Source of the DNA: Nanobdellota archaeon
GTDB taxonomy: Archaea > Nanobdellota > Nanobdellia > Parvarchaeales > Parvarchaeaceae
Assembly: GCA_021817165.1 (NCBI GenBank)
Contig: JAKAVT010000002.1
Location: 1-43,562, forward strand
Direction: 5' to 3'
Length of the DNA: 43,562 nt
Both the position numbers and the translations under genes were made by a program. The notes below the pieces were generated by a model. That model saw nothing but the letters and a program-made list of their open reading frames with translations, was not told the origin of the DNA and did not search any database. Each line of letters opens with the position of its first letter. Within the stretch, counting starts at the first letter, position 1. Below, piece after piece: positions 1-8,751 of the stretch.

Positions 1-1
1 A

Positions 2-337
2 AACAGAGAAGTATACAAAACGGAGAACATAATCGCCTATGTGCCTTTTTCCCCGAAAAAGAACGAGCTGCTTAGGATAACTACAAGAAAACACACTGCG
101 ATAGAGGATTTGGACAGCATAGTGGCCTTTGACATAGCAAACCTGCTCATGAAAATAATCGGCAAACTTACGAAGGAGATAACGTTCGACATAAAACAAT
201 CTGGAGCGGACCACTTTGAAATAGAGGTGCTTGCGGGAGAGAACGATCCAATAGAAGCGCTTGGAATAACGCGGATAAATTACTCTCCGGAAGAAACTGC
301 AAAGAAGGTAAGCGAAAAATTGACCGATGGAAAATGA
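2..337 (+). CDS. hypothetical protein, 5' end outside window
   Basis: Frame is open from base 2 (NREVYKTENIIAYVPFSPKKNELLRI...), so the ATG at 41 is probably not the true start; overlaps the next gene by 11 nt. Confidence 0.6.
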   Translation, partial: NREVYKTENIIAYVPFSPKKNELLRITTRKHTAIEDLDSIVAFDIANLLMKIIGKLTKEITFDIKQSGADHFEIEVLAGENDPIEALGITRINYSPEETAKKVSEKLTDGK

Positions 338-1220
338 CAGGGTTATCAAAACGTTGCTGGTAGTGGTGGTATTGCTCGCAGCATTCACCGCAATATTGTA
401 CATTTATCCGTTTAAACCTGCATTCGTAAGCAGCCAGCAAAACCTTACCAACGGCATAAAACTACAGAACTTTCTTTCAAATTACAACATAAATTTAAGC
501 AGTCTATCCGACAAAGACCTTTATTATTTTTATGGTGGCCTGTCAAACAATTCGATTGTTTTCGGCTGCAATTATGAGATGGCGCCTGCTTTTCCGTACG
601 TACTGCTAAGTTCACCAGTGCTGCAGACAACATACGAAAGCCTAGTAAAGGACATCGGCCTTCTTTCCATGTGCAGCGTTGAGAACAATACGAACTGCAC
701 GACTGCAGAAAGCCAGCTGTATCAATTTATAAACGAGAGCATGAACTCGACGCAGATAAAACAATTGTTCAACCTCTCATATTCGCAGATAAAGAGCTAT
801 TACGCTGAGATAGTTGATTCTGGACTTCAAAATTATTCGATTGTTAATCCCTTAAAATACGATTTAAGACTGTTCAACGGCAGCACAAACACCAATGACA
901 TGATAAATGCGATACTAAAAATGAAGCAGATGACGGTGAACATTGTCTTCGGCAGAAACGGGAAGATTTTAGACTACGCAAATGAAACAGGGATTTACAG
1001 CCCATTCCAGTTCCAGGTATACAGGCTTATAAATGCAAGCTCTTGCAGCTACTCAAAAACATTCGACATAGTAGTAGATCCAGCATACTTTTCCTCCCTC
1101 ACTTATTCATACCTTTACAAAGGACTTGGAAATTATACGAACATATGCATAGTTAACAGCAGAAACAGCTGCAACGCAAGCGAGATGAAAAGCCTGAACA
1201 TGTCGTTTTATGCAAACTAA
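327..1220 (+). CDS. membrane-anchored secreted protein, Asn/Ser-rich
   Basis: N-terminal TM (VIKTLLVVVVLLAAFTAILYIY) then a long extracytoplasmic region with about 15 N-x-S/T sequons and several Cys. Confidence 0.7.
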   Translation: MENDRVIKTLLVVVVLLAAFTAILYIYPFKPAFVSSQQNLTNGIKLQNFLSNYNINLSSLSDKDLYYFYGGLSNNSIVFGCNYEMAPAFPYVLLSSPVLQTTYESLVKDIGLLSMCSVENNTNCTTAESQLYQFINESMNSTQIKQLFNLSYSQIKSYYAEIVDSGLQNYSIVNPLKYDLRLFNGSTNTNDMINAILKMKQMTVNIVFGRNGKILDYANETGIYSPFQFQVYRLINASSCSYSKTFDIVVDPAYFSSLTYSYLYKGLGNYTNICIVNSRNSCNASEMKSLNMSFYAN

Positions 1221-1716
1221 ATTCAAATACTACGCGTATTCTGCAATGATATTTGCACTTTTGATGCTAGCCATATTTTTTTATTACCAGACTTATTCGC
1301 TGAACAGCCTATATGCATTCCATAAAACAAACTTAAACATGTCAGGGCTCTGCTCCCAAAACATGCCTTCCTTCGTTGTCTACTACGCAAACAATTGCAG
1401 GACTTGCACTTCGACCTTGGACTCGTTTGAAAACGTTACTTCGCTTTTCGGCCTTTGGGGAAATGGGACTTTTTACAGTGGTTATTTCTGCGCATGGGAG
1501 TTTAATATAAGCGCTTACAACCTGAATTTAACCTCTAATCTGCCGGATTCTGCCGTTTCAATATTCAACCAAATAGGGGCGGACAGGGTGCCTTTGATGG
1601 TGTTCAATGGGGAGTATTACAAGATAGGGGGATTCCCAAACAATCAGACTGCTTACAACGACATATTAAAATACATATGTCTTTCAATCAATGAATCGGT
1701 ACCGCAGTGCAGCTGA
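1210..1716 (+). CDS. membrane-anchored thioredoxin-like protein
   Basis: N-terminal TM, then FVVYYANNCRTCTSTLDSFENV (CxxC) and a late RVPLMVFNGEYYKIGG (Val-Pro as in thioredoxin cis-Pro). Confidence 0.6.
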   Translation: MQTKFKYYAYSAMIFALLMLAIFFYYQTYSLNSLYAFHKTNLNMSGLCSQNMPSFVVYYANNCRTCTSTLDSFENVTSLFGLWGNGTFYSGYFCAWEFNISAYNLNLTSNLPDSAVSIFNQIGADRVPLMVFNGEYYKIGGFPNNQTAYNDILKYICLSINESVPQCS

Positions 1717-1717
1717 A

Positions 1718-1963
1718 ATGGCAAGAAAAATAGACAAGGATATGATGGAAGCAGTGCTTTCAGCGCTGTCGAGCGGGGAGAAGACCGGGTATGAGATATA
1801 CAAGGAAATCAAAAAAACCGGCATGAAAGTTTCAAGCAGGATAGTCTATCATTACCTTTATCTCGCATTGAAAGAAGGGAAGGTAACTGTGGAAAACAAG
1901 AACGAGCTTGGCAATTTCAGCTGGGGCAATACTGTAAACAAAAAATACTACAGAATCAGATGA
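1718..1963 (+). CDS. PadR-like winged-helix DNA-binding protein
   Basis: MARKIDKDMMEAVLSALSSGEKTGYEIYKEIKKTGMKVSSRIVYHYLYLALKEGKV is a typical winged helix; ATG at 1718 preferred over the upstream ATG at 1691 that overlaps the previous gene. Confidence 0.6.
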   Translation: MARKIDKDMMEAVLSALSSGEKTGYEIYKEIKKTGMKVSSRIVYHYLYLALKEGKVTVENKNELGNFSWGNTVNKKYYRIR

Positions 1964-2480
1964 TATTCAAAGTCATGCCAACCTTAACCAGGGATATCAT
2001 TCCTCCGGGCCTTCTTTCCTCTATCTCCCTTAAAAATTTCAATACGGCTTCATCTTTTTCATTTCTTGTTATTGGCTGCAGGGTTATTTTCTTTAGCTTG
2101 AAAAAGCTTATTATCTCGTTTTCAGACACGTTAAACAGCGGGCTGAAACCTTCTTTTCCGTTTATATTTTTATCGGGAGGATCATGAAAAAGAAAAAAGC
2201 TCATTACACAAACGGCAAAATCCTCCAGTGTATAAGAACACAACCTTGATCCTCCGGCGCTTTCCATGTCCTTGAACATGAATTCAAGGAATGCATTGCC
2301 GCATTTGTTCTCTTTCCCCAGTCTAAATAAGGTATCCTTTAAATTATGCGAGTTCATGTTAGCTCTCACTCTCTTTATCAGCATTCTTTCAAAATGTTTT
2401 TTGCACAGGTCCTGCTTTAAGTAAGAGGAATAAAAAACCGCTTTCCTGCCGCATATTGAGCATGTTTTATCGACATCCAT
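1956..2480 (-). CDS. TtuA/Ncs6-like protein lacking the PP-loop
   Basis: N-terminal CSICGRKAVFYSSYLKQDLCKKHF resembles the TtuA zinc finger; YTLEDFAVCVMSFFLFHD, PLFNVSENEIISFFKLKKI and FLREIEERRPGGMISLVKVG resemble later TtuA blocks; no SGGKDS motif. Confidence 0.55.
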   Translation of the reverse strand: MDVDKTCSICGRKAVFYSSYLKQDLCKKHFERMLIKRVRANMNSHNLKDTLFRLGKENKCGNAFLEFMFKDMESAGGSRLCSYTLEDFAVCVMSFFLFHDPPDKNINGKEGFSPLFNVSENEIISFFKLKKITLQPITRNEKDEAVLKFLREIEERRPGGMISLVKVGMTLNII

Positions 2481-2512
2481 AAATATTAATTAGTCTACTT
2501 TTTACTATTAAT

Positions 2513-3232
2513 ATGCCAGCCAAGATCATAGTGGTCATGAGCCCTAAAGGAGGAGTAGGAAAGACGACAACCGCCGTAAACATAGCTACTGCAATCTCAA
2601 ACTTGAACAAAAAAACGCTGCTTGTAGACGCAAATCTCGAAACGCCGCACGTGGCTGTCTACTACGGTTTTGTGGGATTCAAGTACTCACTGGAAGACGT
2701 ACTAAACGAAAGGGCTAAAATCGAAGAAGCCGTGTATACTGGCGATAATCCAAACTTCCATCTATTGCCGTCCAGAGTCGCAAAGAGCGGAGTAGAAAGA
2801 TCATCGCACAAGCTGATAAACGTAAATCTTTACATAAAAGACCTGCAGGACAAATACGATTTTATAATAATAGATTCAAAGCCGTCGTACGAGATAGAGT
2901 TTATAAAACTAATCAAAGACGCAAACGGCCTGATAATCTCTAATCCCGACATAACCTCGATAATAGAAGCGAAAAAATTAAAGGAGGAACTGGATGACGC
3001 AGGGATAAGCATACTTGGACTTGTTATAAATAAAGTAAACAGCAGAATAAAGGAGCAAATGACAGAGAAGGAAATAAAAGACCTTACAGGGATAGAAAAT
3101 CTGTGGAAGGTAAGGGAGGACAACGGAGTTTATAATGCCCTTAGAATCGGCATACCGATAGTGCTATCGTCCCCGAAGAGCTTTGCAGCAAGAGACATTA
3201 TGAACATAGCAAAGCAGATAATTCGCCTATGA
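2513..3232 (+). CDS. minD: MinD/ParA-family P-loop ATPase
   Basis: Deviant Walker A MSPKGGVGKTTTAVNIA and FIIIDSKPS; about 239 aa. Confidence 0.85.
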   Translation: MPAKIIVVMSPKGGVGKTTTAVNIATAISNLNKKTLLVDANLETPHVAVYYGFVGFKYSLEDVLNERAKIEEAVYTGDNPNFHLLPSRVAKSGVERSSHKLINVNLYIKDLQDKYDFIIIDSKPSYEIEFIKLIKDANGLIISNPDITSIIEAKKLKEELDDAGISILGLVINKVNSRIKEQMTEKEIKDLTGIENLWKVREDNGVYNALRIGIPIVLSSPKSFAARDIMNIAKQIIRL

Positions 3233-3414
3233 CAGTTTACAGAATTGTCAAGTGCCCCAAATGTGGCAGATACAGAAAAACTTCCTCAACGAAAGCAGTA
3301 AAGTGCTTTTACTGCGGAAAATCGTTCACAGTTATGAGTCATGTAGTAAGCGATGAAAACTACAAAAAAGACGTTAATAAAAAAATGGTCGGATTTAAAA
3401 CACTTAAACCCTAG
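3229..3414 (+). CDS. small zinc-ribbon protein (DUF1922-like)
   Basis: VKCPKCGRYRKTSSTKAVKCFYCGKSF, paired CxxC; start overlaps minD stop. Confidence 0.65.
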   Translation: MTVYRIVKCPKCGRYRKTSSTKAVKCFYCGKSFTVMSHVVSDENYKKDVNKKMVGFKTLKP

Positions 3415-3913
3415 CTTTGTCGATACTCGAGATTTTGTCACCAAGGTGGTATACGTAGTAACCTTTATTTGTGTTGTTTTCTTGGTAAGGGAAATACCCG
3501 ATTTCTGGCTCCTTGGCTACCTCAACTAAAAAAGCTATGTTATTTTTAAAATGTTTGTCCGGCCCGCCCCGAGAGACAAAGTATGCCTTTCCTTTAATTT
3601 CTTGAGTATTGTTTATCTTTTTGAGATTATTATCTTCAAATAAATAAACATGCGAAAGATACTTAGGGTTATACACTATGCCTGATATAAAATCTTCATA
3701 TGAATTCTCGTCAATATTATGCAAGGCCTTAAGTTTAGATTGTGTAGATTTATCTAACTTATTATAGGGAGGTATAAAAACATTAAGATCAAAATTATCT
3801 ACAACAATACCGTCATATCTCTTTCTTATAACCATATCATTTTGATATGTGTATTTGGACCCTTTTTCTGTTTCGAATCCGGTTATCTTCTCTAAATTTT
3901 TAGATTTCATCAC
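3404..3913 (-). CDS. hypothetical protein, AT-rich
   Basis: 169-aa ORF, no recognised motif; AT-rich compared with neighbours. Confidence 0.5.
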   Translation of the reverse strand: MMKSKNLEKITGFETEKGSKYTYQNDMVIRKRYDGIVVDNFDLNVFIPPYNKLDKSTQSKLKALHNIDENSYEDFISGIVYNPKYLSHVYLFEDNNLKKINNTQEIKGKAYFVSRGGPDKHFKNNIAFLVEVAKEPEIGYFPYQENNTNKGYYVYHLGDKISSIDKARV

Positions 3914-4021
3914 TTTATGAGAATTTATCGAGTATTTATACCTTACTACTTAATAGTAAATATATAAAAATATACATTCTATTAAATAGTTTTATTACGG
4001 AGAATTAATCCTTAATATTAT

Positions 4022-4093
4022 GCCTTGGTAGCTCAACGGTAGAGTATCTGCTTCGTAAGCAGGAGGTTGTGGGTTCGAAACCCACCCAAGGCT
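4022..4093 (+). tRNA. tRNA-Thr(CGT)
   Basis: Cloverleaf GCCTTGG-TA-GCTC-AACGGTA-GAGT-A-TCTGC-TTCGTAA-GCAGG-AGGTT-GTGGG-TTCGAAA-CCCAC-CCAAGGC-T; anticodon CGT; no encoded CCA. Confidence 0.95.
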
Positions 4094-4195
4094 TTGATCG
4101 ATCGCATTGGCTATAAATTTTATACTGTATTTTTAGGCTTTGAAATGCTTTTAAACGTTGAGTATACTTATATTTTAAAAATTTATAAAAAAGAT

Positions 4196-4633
4196 ATGAA
4201 AGGACAGGAATCACTTGAGATGGTCATAATTTACAGCCTGGCCATAATAGTCATAGGATCAGTATTCTACATAATATTCACGTTTTTTCCGGGATTAACG
4301 GGTGCGACGACCGCTCCAAGTTATTCCGGATTCTCTGGATTCCAGATAGTCCAGCAGGGTTATATTTCGCCAAAATCCCTTTTCTACATAAAATTCCAGA
4401 ATCTCCTGAACGAGAACGTAAAGATAGACGGGCTGTCTTTAATAGTAGCAGGCGTAAACTACACCAATTTTGTATGTTCAAAAACGTATCTTCCTGCTTT
4501 GGAATATGAGGAATGTAATCTGACGTCAGTATCTTTTGGAAGCTCATTCAATGGAAATGGCTTCATATACTATACGCCGACCAACATTTCATCTTCTCCG
4601 GTGATAGCATCAAGCGGAAATATAATCAATTGA
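4196..4633 (+). CDS. type IV pilin-like protein with class III signal peptide
   Basis: MKGQESLEMVIIYSLAIIVIGSVFYIIF matches the K-G-Q-x-S-x-E plus hydrophobic pattern; the tracked start (4067) lies inside the tRNA. Confidence 0.75.
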   Translation: MKGQESLEMVIIYSLAIIVIGSVFYIIFTFFPGLTGATTAPSYSGFSGFQIVQQGYISPKSLFYIKFQNLLNENVKIDGLSLIVAGVNYTNFVCSKTYLPALEYEECNLTSVSFGSSFNGNGFIYYTPTNISSSPVIASSGNIIN

Positions 4634-4677
4634 GATAGAGTTAGATATTTATACTTGCAGATTTTAATTTATCCCTT

Positions 4678-5085
4678 ATGGGATCATATAAATACATTCA
4701 CGCCAATGAGATGGCTCTGTACAAGAATAACGAAAGAAAGAAGGAAATACTGCAAGAAGTGAGAAACCAGCCGATAATAAAGAGAATAGAAAAGCCCACA
4801 AAGATAGCAAAGGCAAAGACCATAGGATACAAAGCCAAACAGGGGTACATAGTCGTAAGGGTAAGGGTAAGCAAGGGAGACTTCAGAAGGCCAAGGCAGA
4901 ATCATGCAAGAAGGCCGAGCAAGAGCGGAATATACTACAAACTAGAAATCAGCAAAGAAGGCATCGCAAGGGACAGAGCTTTAAGAGTATATAAAAACAT
5001 GCAGGTCGTAGGTTCATATTTTCTCATAGAAGACGGAAAGAGCAAATGGTTCGAGATAGTGCTGGCAGACGGTAAAAAGCTGTAA
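4678..5085 (+). CDS. rpl15e: ribosomal protein L15e, short form
   Basis: IGYKAKQGYIVVRVRVSKGDFRRPRQNHARRPSKSG ... SYFLIEDGKSKWFEIVLADGKKL; 135 aa. Confidence 0.85.
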   Translation: MGSYKYIHANEMALYKNNERKKEILQEVRNQPIIKRIEKPTKIAKAKTIGYKAKQGYIVVRVRVSKGDFRRPRQNHARRPSKSGIYYKLEISKEGIARDRALRVYKNMQVVGSYFLIEDGKSKWFEIVLADGKKL

Positions 5086-5190
5086 ATCGGATATTCATTA
5101 AATATAGTGGCATTTTTGTAGAATATTACTGGCTGTTCCTCGTATTAGCATTTATAAAAACAATTTAAATTAATACCGGCTAAGAATCAA

Positions 5191-5700
5191 ATGGACGTTG
5201 AACAGTTTCTTTTCTTTGAAGTGCTTGTCGGAATAGTTATAGCCCTTACAATGTTTTTCCTCTTCTATAACAATTATTCGTCCATTTTTCCAGTAGGATG
5301 TGATTCGTCTACGGCTCTGCTGCAGAATCAGTTCACAAGCGCTGAATACGGTTATGCAAACAGGATGGAAGGTACTCCATTATTCAGATGCTATGATGAA
5401 AATGCATGTTATAATGCAGCTACTGCACAGCAGACATGCATAAGGCACTGGTGCTACTATGACCTATGGACGAACGGTCAGGGAAGCGCATCCGCAGTCC
5501 AGTCATGTATAGCCAGCCCACCCGCAAACATAACAAATAAATGCAGTGTGGTCTCTCCCACAAATACCGCTGATTTATTCAGTTGCTCGGAAAGCACGAT
5601 AGTGGCAAACAACGCTACGGACATACAGAACTGCGCGATAAACGTGACGGCATGCATATCGGGAGACGGGCCGTACTGTCCGGCATGCGTTGGTCAGTGA
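5191..5700 (+). CDS. membrane-anchored Cys-rich secreted protein
   Basis: N-terminal TM (FFEVLVGIVIALTMFFLFY) then about 12 Cys in the remainder. Confidence 0.65.
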   Translation: MDVEQFLFFEVLVGIVIALTMFFLFYNNYSSIFPVGCDSSTALLQNQFTSAEYGYANRMEGTPLFRCYDENACYNAATAQQTCIRHWCYYDLWTNGQGSASAVQSCIASPPANITNKCSVVSPTNTADLFSCSESTIVANNATDIQNCAINVTACISGDGPYCPACVGQ

Positions 5701-5701
5701 T

Positions 5702-5863
5702 ATGGATAAGAAAGGAAGCGTTGAATGGCGACTTATATGGATAATCCTGGTTATAATAACTGCACTTGCAGTCATAGGGTTGATAGTGATTCTCTTTTAT
5801 GCCGGCTCCCACGGCAGCTCTCCATTTTCTTATTTTGGAAATCTTATTGGAGGAAGTTCTTAG
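5702..5863 (+). CDS. 53-aa mini membrane protein, pilin-like N-terminus
   Basis: Read by hand: MDKKGSVEWRLIWIILVIITALAVIGLIVILFYAGSHGSSPFSYFGNLIGGSS*; stop TAG abuts the next ATG at 5864; below the ORF-track cutoff. Confidence 0.6.
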   Translation: MDKKGSVEWRLIWIILVIITALAVIGLIVILFYAGSHGSSPFSYFGNLIGGSS

Positions 5864-6754
5864 ATGGAAGAGGGGATACTGCTTACAATAGTTTTCGTAA
5901 TATTGGTTATAATAGCAGGGGTAATACTTGCCGTTGTTTCTTTTTCCATAATAACCTCTTTCGGCACGATAAACTTCGGACTAAGCTGTTTTACTGCGTT
6001 TACCCAGTACAAGATAGTGAACAGCTTTCTTGCGCCGTTCACAGGCATAACTTCATTCTTTGGCTTTTCGAACATAGTGGTAAGTCCCACTCAGTCAGCA
6101 CAGGTGCAAAAAGACTGCCTGCAAACTGCAAACATCAACGACAAAACTACGGCAGACTTTGCTTCGTCGTTTTACACTGAAGCTTCTTCCTGCTTTAGCC
6201 TGTTTTCCGGCGGAAACGCTGCCATCGGATCCCAAGTGCTTTCCGCCAGCACAATCAACCGGATATTCAACTGTTACAAAGGATCGCTCATCAGCCAGAG
6301 CAACGACGTAAATTACTCTGCATTAATAAATTACCTCGATAGCAATTACAATGGCAGCTACCCGTTGCAGATGGTCTTCATAACCAACGGCAGCAATGGA
6401 AACGCGGCGTATATACAGCCATCCGACAAACTATCAAATTCAAGCTATACCGTGACTTACTTCGGTTACCCATCCAATGGAATCAATAACTGCCAGATAA
6501 GTTTCAGAGACCAGTGCGAGTATACTGCAAGATATCAACAGCCAGCGATTAACGATTTAGCTGTATGCGCTTACTCCAACGAAACTATAAACCAAAGCAG
6601 GGAAACGGTAAGTTCTCTTAGCGATGGCAATCCGTCTTTAAATGTAGTAAATGAGACAAGCGGCTGCGATTATTACGTGCCGTTGTGCGGAAAACTGAGT
6701 AATTATATGGTTTACAGCCAAAGCAGGGTATTCGTATGCATACCCGGCCAGTAA
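5864..6754 (+). CDS. membrane-anchored Cys-containing secreted protein
   Basis: N-terminal TM (ILLTIVFVILVIIAGVILAVVSFSII) followed by a large outer region with spaced Cys. Confidence 0.65.
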   Translation: MEEGILLTIVFVILVIIAGVILAVVSFSIITSFGTINFGLSCFTAFTQYKIVNSFLAPFTGITSFFGFSNIVVSPTQSAQVQKDCLQTANINDKTTADFASSFYTEASSCFSLFSGGNAAIGSQVLSASTINRIFNCYKGSLISQSNDVNYSALINYLDSNYNGSYPLQMVFITNGSNGNAAYIQPSDKLSNSSYTVTYFGYPSNGINNCQISFRDQCEYTARYQQPAINDLAVCAYSNETINQSRETVSSLSDGNPSLNVVNETSGCDYYVPLCGKLSNYMVYSQSRVFVCIPGQ

Positions 6755-6820
6755 AGCCGGATTTATTCAGAATTATAAAAGTTGGATATTAATTTATTGC
6801 ATGAAAACACTACTTAACTA

Positions 6821-8296
6821 ATGGCAGAGACACCTGGAGAGAGCTTTATATTCATAGTTTTAGCAGTTATATTCATAATAGTCATAGTGGCAATTGCTGG
6901 CTATCTTCTGTTAGTCGGAGTGAACCTTTCAAACAGCGGAATATGCTATGTAAGCTCGGAATTTACCAATTTTTATTATAATGGGCTATGCGTATCGAAT
7001 TTTTTCTGCTTAAGCAGCACACTCAAAGCAGTTGGGATATCTCCTCCGCTTTTTGGATGCACTACAGCGACATCCGGCTATGGTCCGGGCTCACAACCTT
7101 CGCAGGTATTTTCAACAGTGGCTACTGACCTTACGAGCTGCTGGAATCAATATGGTGCAAACCAGGGGTTGACTGTACTGACAAACTCGCCGGCTACATG
7201 CTCTGTGGTGGATGTTAACACCAATCAGAATCTTACCATAAACAACCTTACTACATTTCTTGAAAGCAACGCTTATACTACGGAAGTCAGCTGCCTTAAC
7301 CACACTGCCGTGCAGTCATGCTCTAATCCGCTGACAAGCTCAAATCTAAACGGGTATTCATGCGACTTAAGCGATCCAAGTTTATGTGAAGCGCAGTCAT
7401 CTAATTATTTCGACTGTAAAAGCCAGTCTGGCTACTCTCCATTTACACAGGGCTATGAAACTAAATACATTCCATTAAATGGCTCAAAACAGCCTACAGC
7501 TGCATTGAATCTTTCCAGTTACCTTTGCGAAGCATCGCAGGGCTGCTCTTTTAACACTAAATTGGGAACTTGCTCAACTCCTGACGGAAGTACTGCTTCA
7601 TGCACGGATCTGTACACTAATTTCTGCAGCGGGAACAACTGCACAGTGGGCTATGACTCAGTAACTGGTTCGTACGAAGCTCCTTCCTCATGCGTTTTGA
7701 CTGAACCGGTAAAAAGTACCTCAATAATAAACGAATCGTACGCAGATTATTTAAAGCCGGGTGACAATGTCATATTCAGCTATAAAAACGTGAGTAATCA
7801 AAGCCAGAGTGGCTTTGTATTTCCGAACAGCAGCAAATCAATAAACAAGGCACAGATATACATAGTTTATCTAAATTCGCTGGTAGGAACTAGGTTTCCG
7901 CCAAGTTCAATAAGTTTGCCGAGTGAATGCGAACCAGCAACATTTCTTAACAATTATCCAACGGCTGGGATAGAATACGAATGTTCCAGGGCCGTCATAT
8001 CCGGAGTAGGAGCAAAGCTACTCGCACCTTCAAACCCGGGATTGATCGCAGGCACGGCACTTGCAGGCTTCGGTGCTGCTGCATGCTTTAACAACACGCT
8101 ATGCAAAGACGACATAGCGCCCAATGTTCTTACTTATACCGCAAAGCTCGCTTATTCTTCTCTGTATGCTACTGGATTAGAGCAGTGCGCGCAGTCTTTA
8201 TTCTACTTCTTTGATTCTCTGCCTCAGCAGATAGGGATATCAAAGCCTAACTTTTTAGGGAGGAACCTCATTTACATATGTGCGGTGACAAAGTGA
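6821..8296 (+). CDS. large membrane-anchored Cys-rich secreted protein
   Basis: N-terminal TM (FIFIVLAVIFIIVIVAIAGYLLLV), then many Cys and N-x-S/T sequons; 491 aa. Confidence 0.65.
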   Translation: MAETPGESFIFIVLAVIFIIVIVAIAGYLLLVGVNLSNSGICYVSSEFTNFYYNGLCVSNFFCLSSTLKAVGISPPLFGCTTATSGYGPGSQPSQVFSTVATDLTSCWNQYGANQGLTVLTNSPATCSVVDVNTNQNLTINNLTTFLESNAYTTEVSCLNHTAVQSCSNPLTSSNLNGYSCDLSDPSLCEAQSSNYFDCKSQSGYSPFTQGYETKYIPLNGSKQPTAALNLSSYLCEASQGCSFNTKLGTCSTPDGSTASCTDLYTNFCSGNNCTVGYDSVTGSYEAPSSCVLTEPVKSTSIINESYADYLKPGDNVIFSYKNVSNQSQSGFVFPNSSKSINKAQIYIVYLNSLVGTRFPPSSISLPSECEPATFLNNYPTAGIEYECSRAVISGVGAKLLAPSNPGLIAGTALAGFGAAACFNNTLCKDDIAPNVLTYTAKLAYSSLYATGLEQCAQSLFYFFDSLPQQIGISKPNFLGRNLIYICAVTK

Positions 8297-8751
8297 AAGG
8301 TACGAGTGCTGTAGAGTATTTCATAGTCGTTATACTCCTAATTGCTTTTTTAGTGATAGGCGTAGTGATAGCAAGCTCGGTATTCCACTTTGCAATCTTC
8401 CCGTCTGGGATAATAACCAGCGGTAGCGGTTCTCCTACGGCATGCTCTGCGAACATTACAAACGTAAGCACTCCTTCAAAGCAGAACACCTTTAAAGTAA
8501 CCGTTTCCGAAGGCAGCCCGGGACTAATTTATGAGGTATTTGCAAGCAATACCATTCAAAGCAACCCATCCTCCTTATCCAAAATAGGAAATTACACCGC
8601 GGGGATAAATTCATTTTCAACGGATTTGACAATCCTAAATCCAAAAATAAACACAGTTATCATAGGCAACACTTCCGGAAGCAACGTTTCCATAGACGGA
8701 GTGAAATATTCCGCTGGGGGAACATGTGAAACTTATATATCCGGCAGTTAG
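8293..8751 (+). CDS. pilin-like protein with class III-like signal peptide (GTG start)
   Basis: GTG at 8293 overlaps the upstream TGA and gives (M)KGTSAVEYFIVVILLIAFLVIGVVIA; tracked ATG at 8278 adds MCGDK. Confidence 0.6.
   Translation: MKGTSAVEYFIVVILLIAFLVIGVVIASSVFHFAIFPSGIITSGSGSPTACSANITNVSTPSKQNTFKVTVSEGSPGLIYEVFASNTIQSNPSSLSKIGNYTAGINSFSTDLTILNPKINTVIIGNTSGSNVSIDGVKYSAGGTCETYISGS

Noticed and set aside
4005-4214. Minus-strand ORF containing WVGFEPTTSCLRSRYSTVELPRH
   Set aside because: It is the antisense translation of tRNA-Thr(CGT), a common false ORF.
5725-6180. 151-aa plus-strand ORF
   Set aside because: Out of frame with the coherent TM-starting ORFs at 5702 and 5864; composition is shadow-like.
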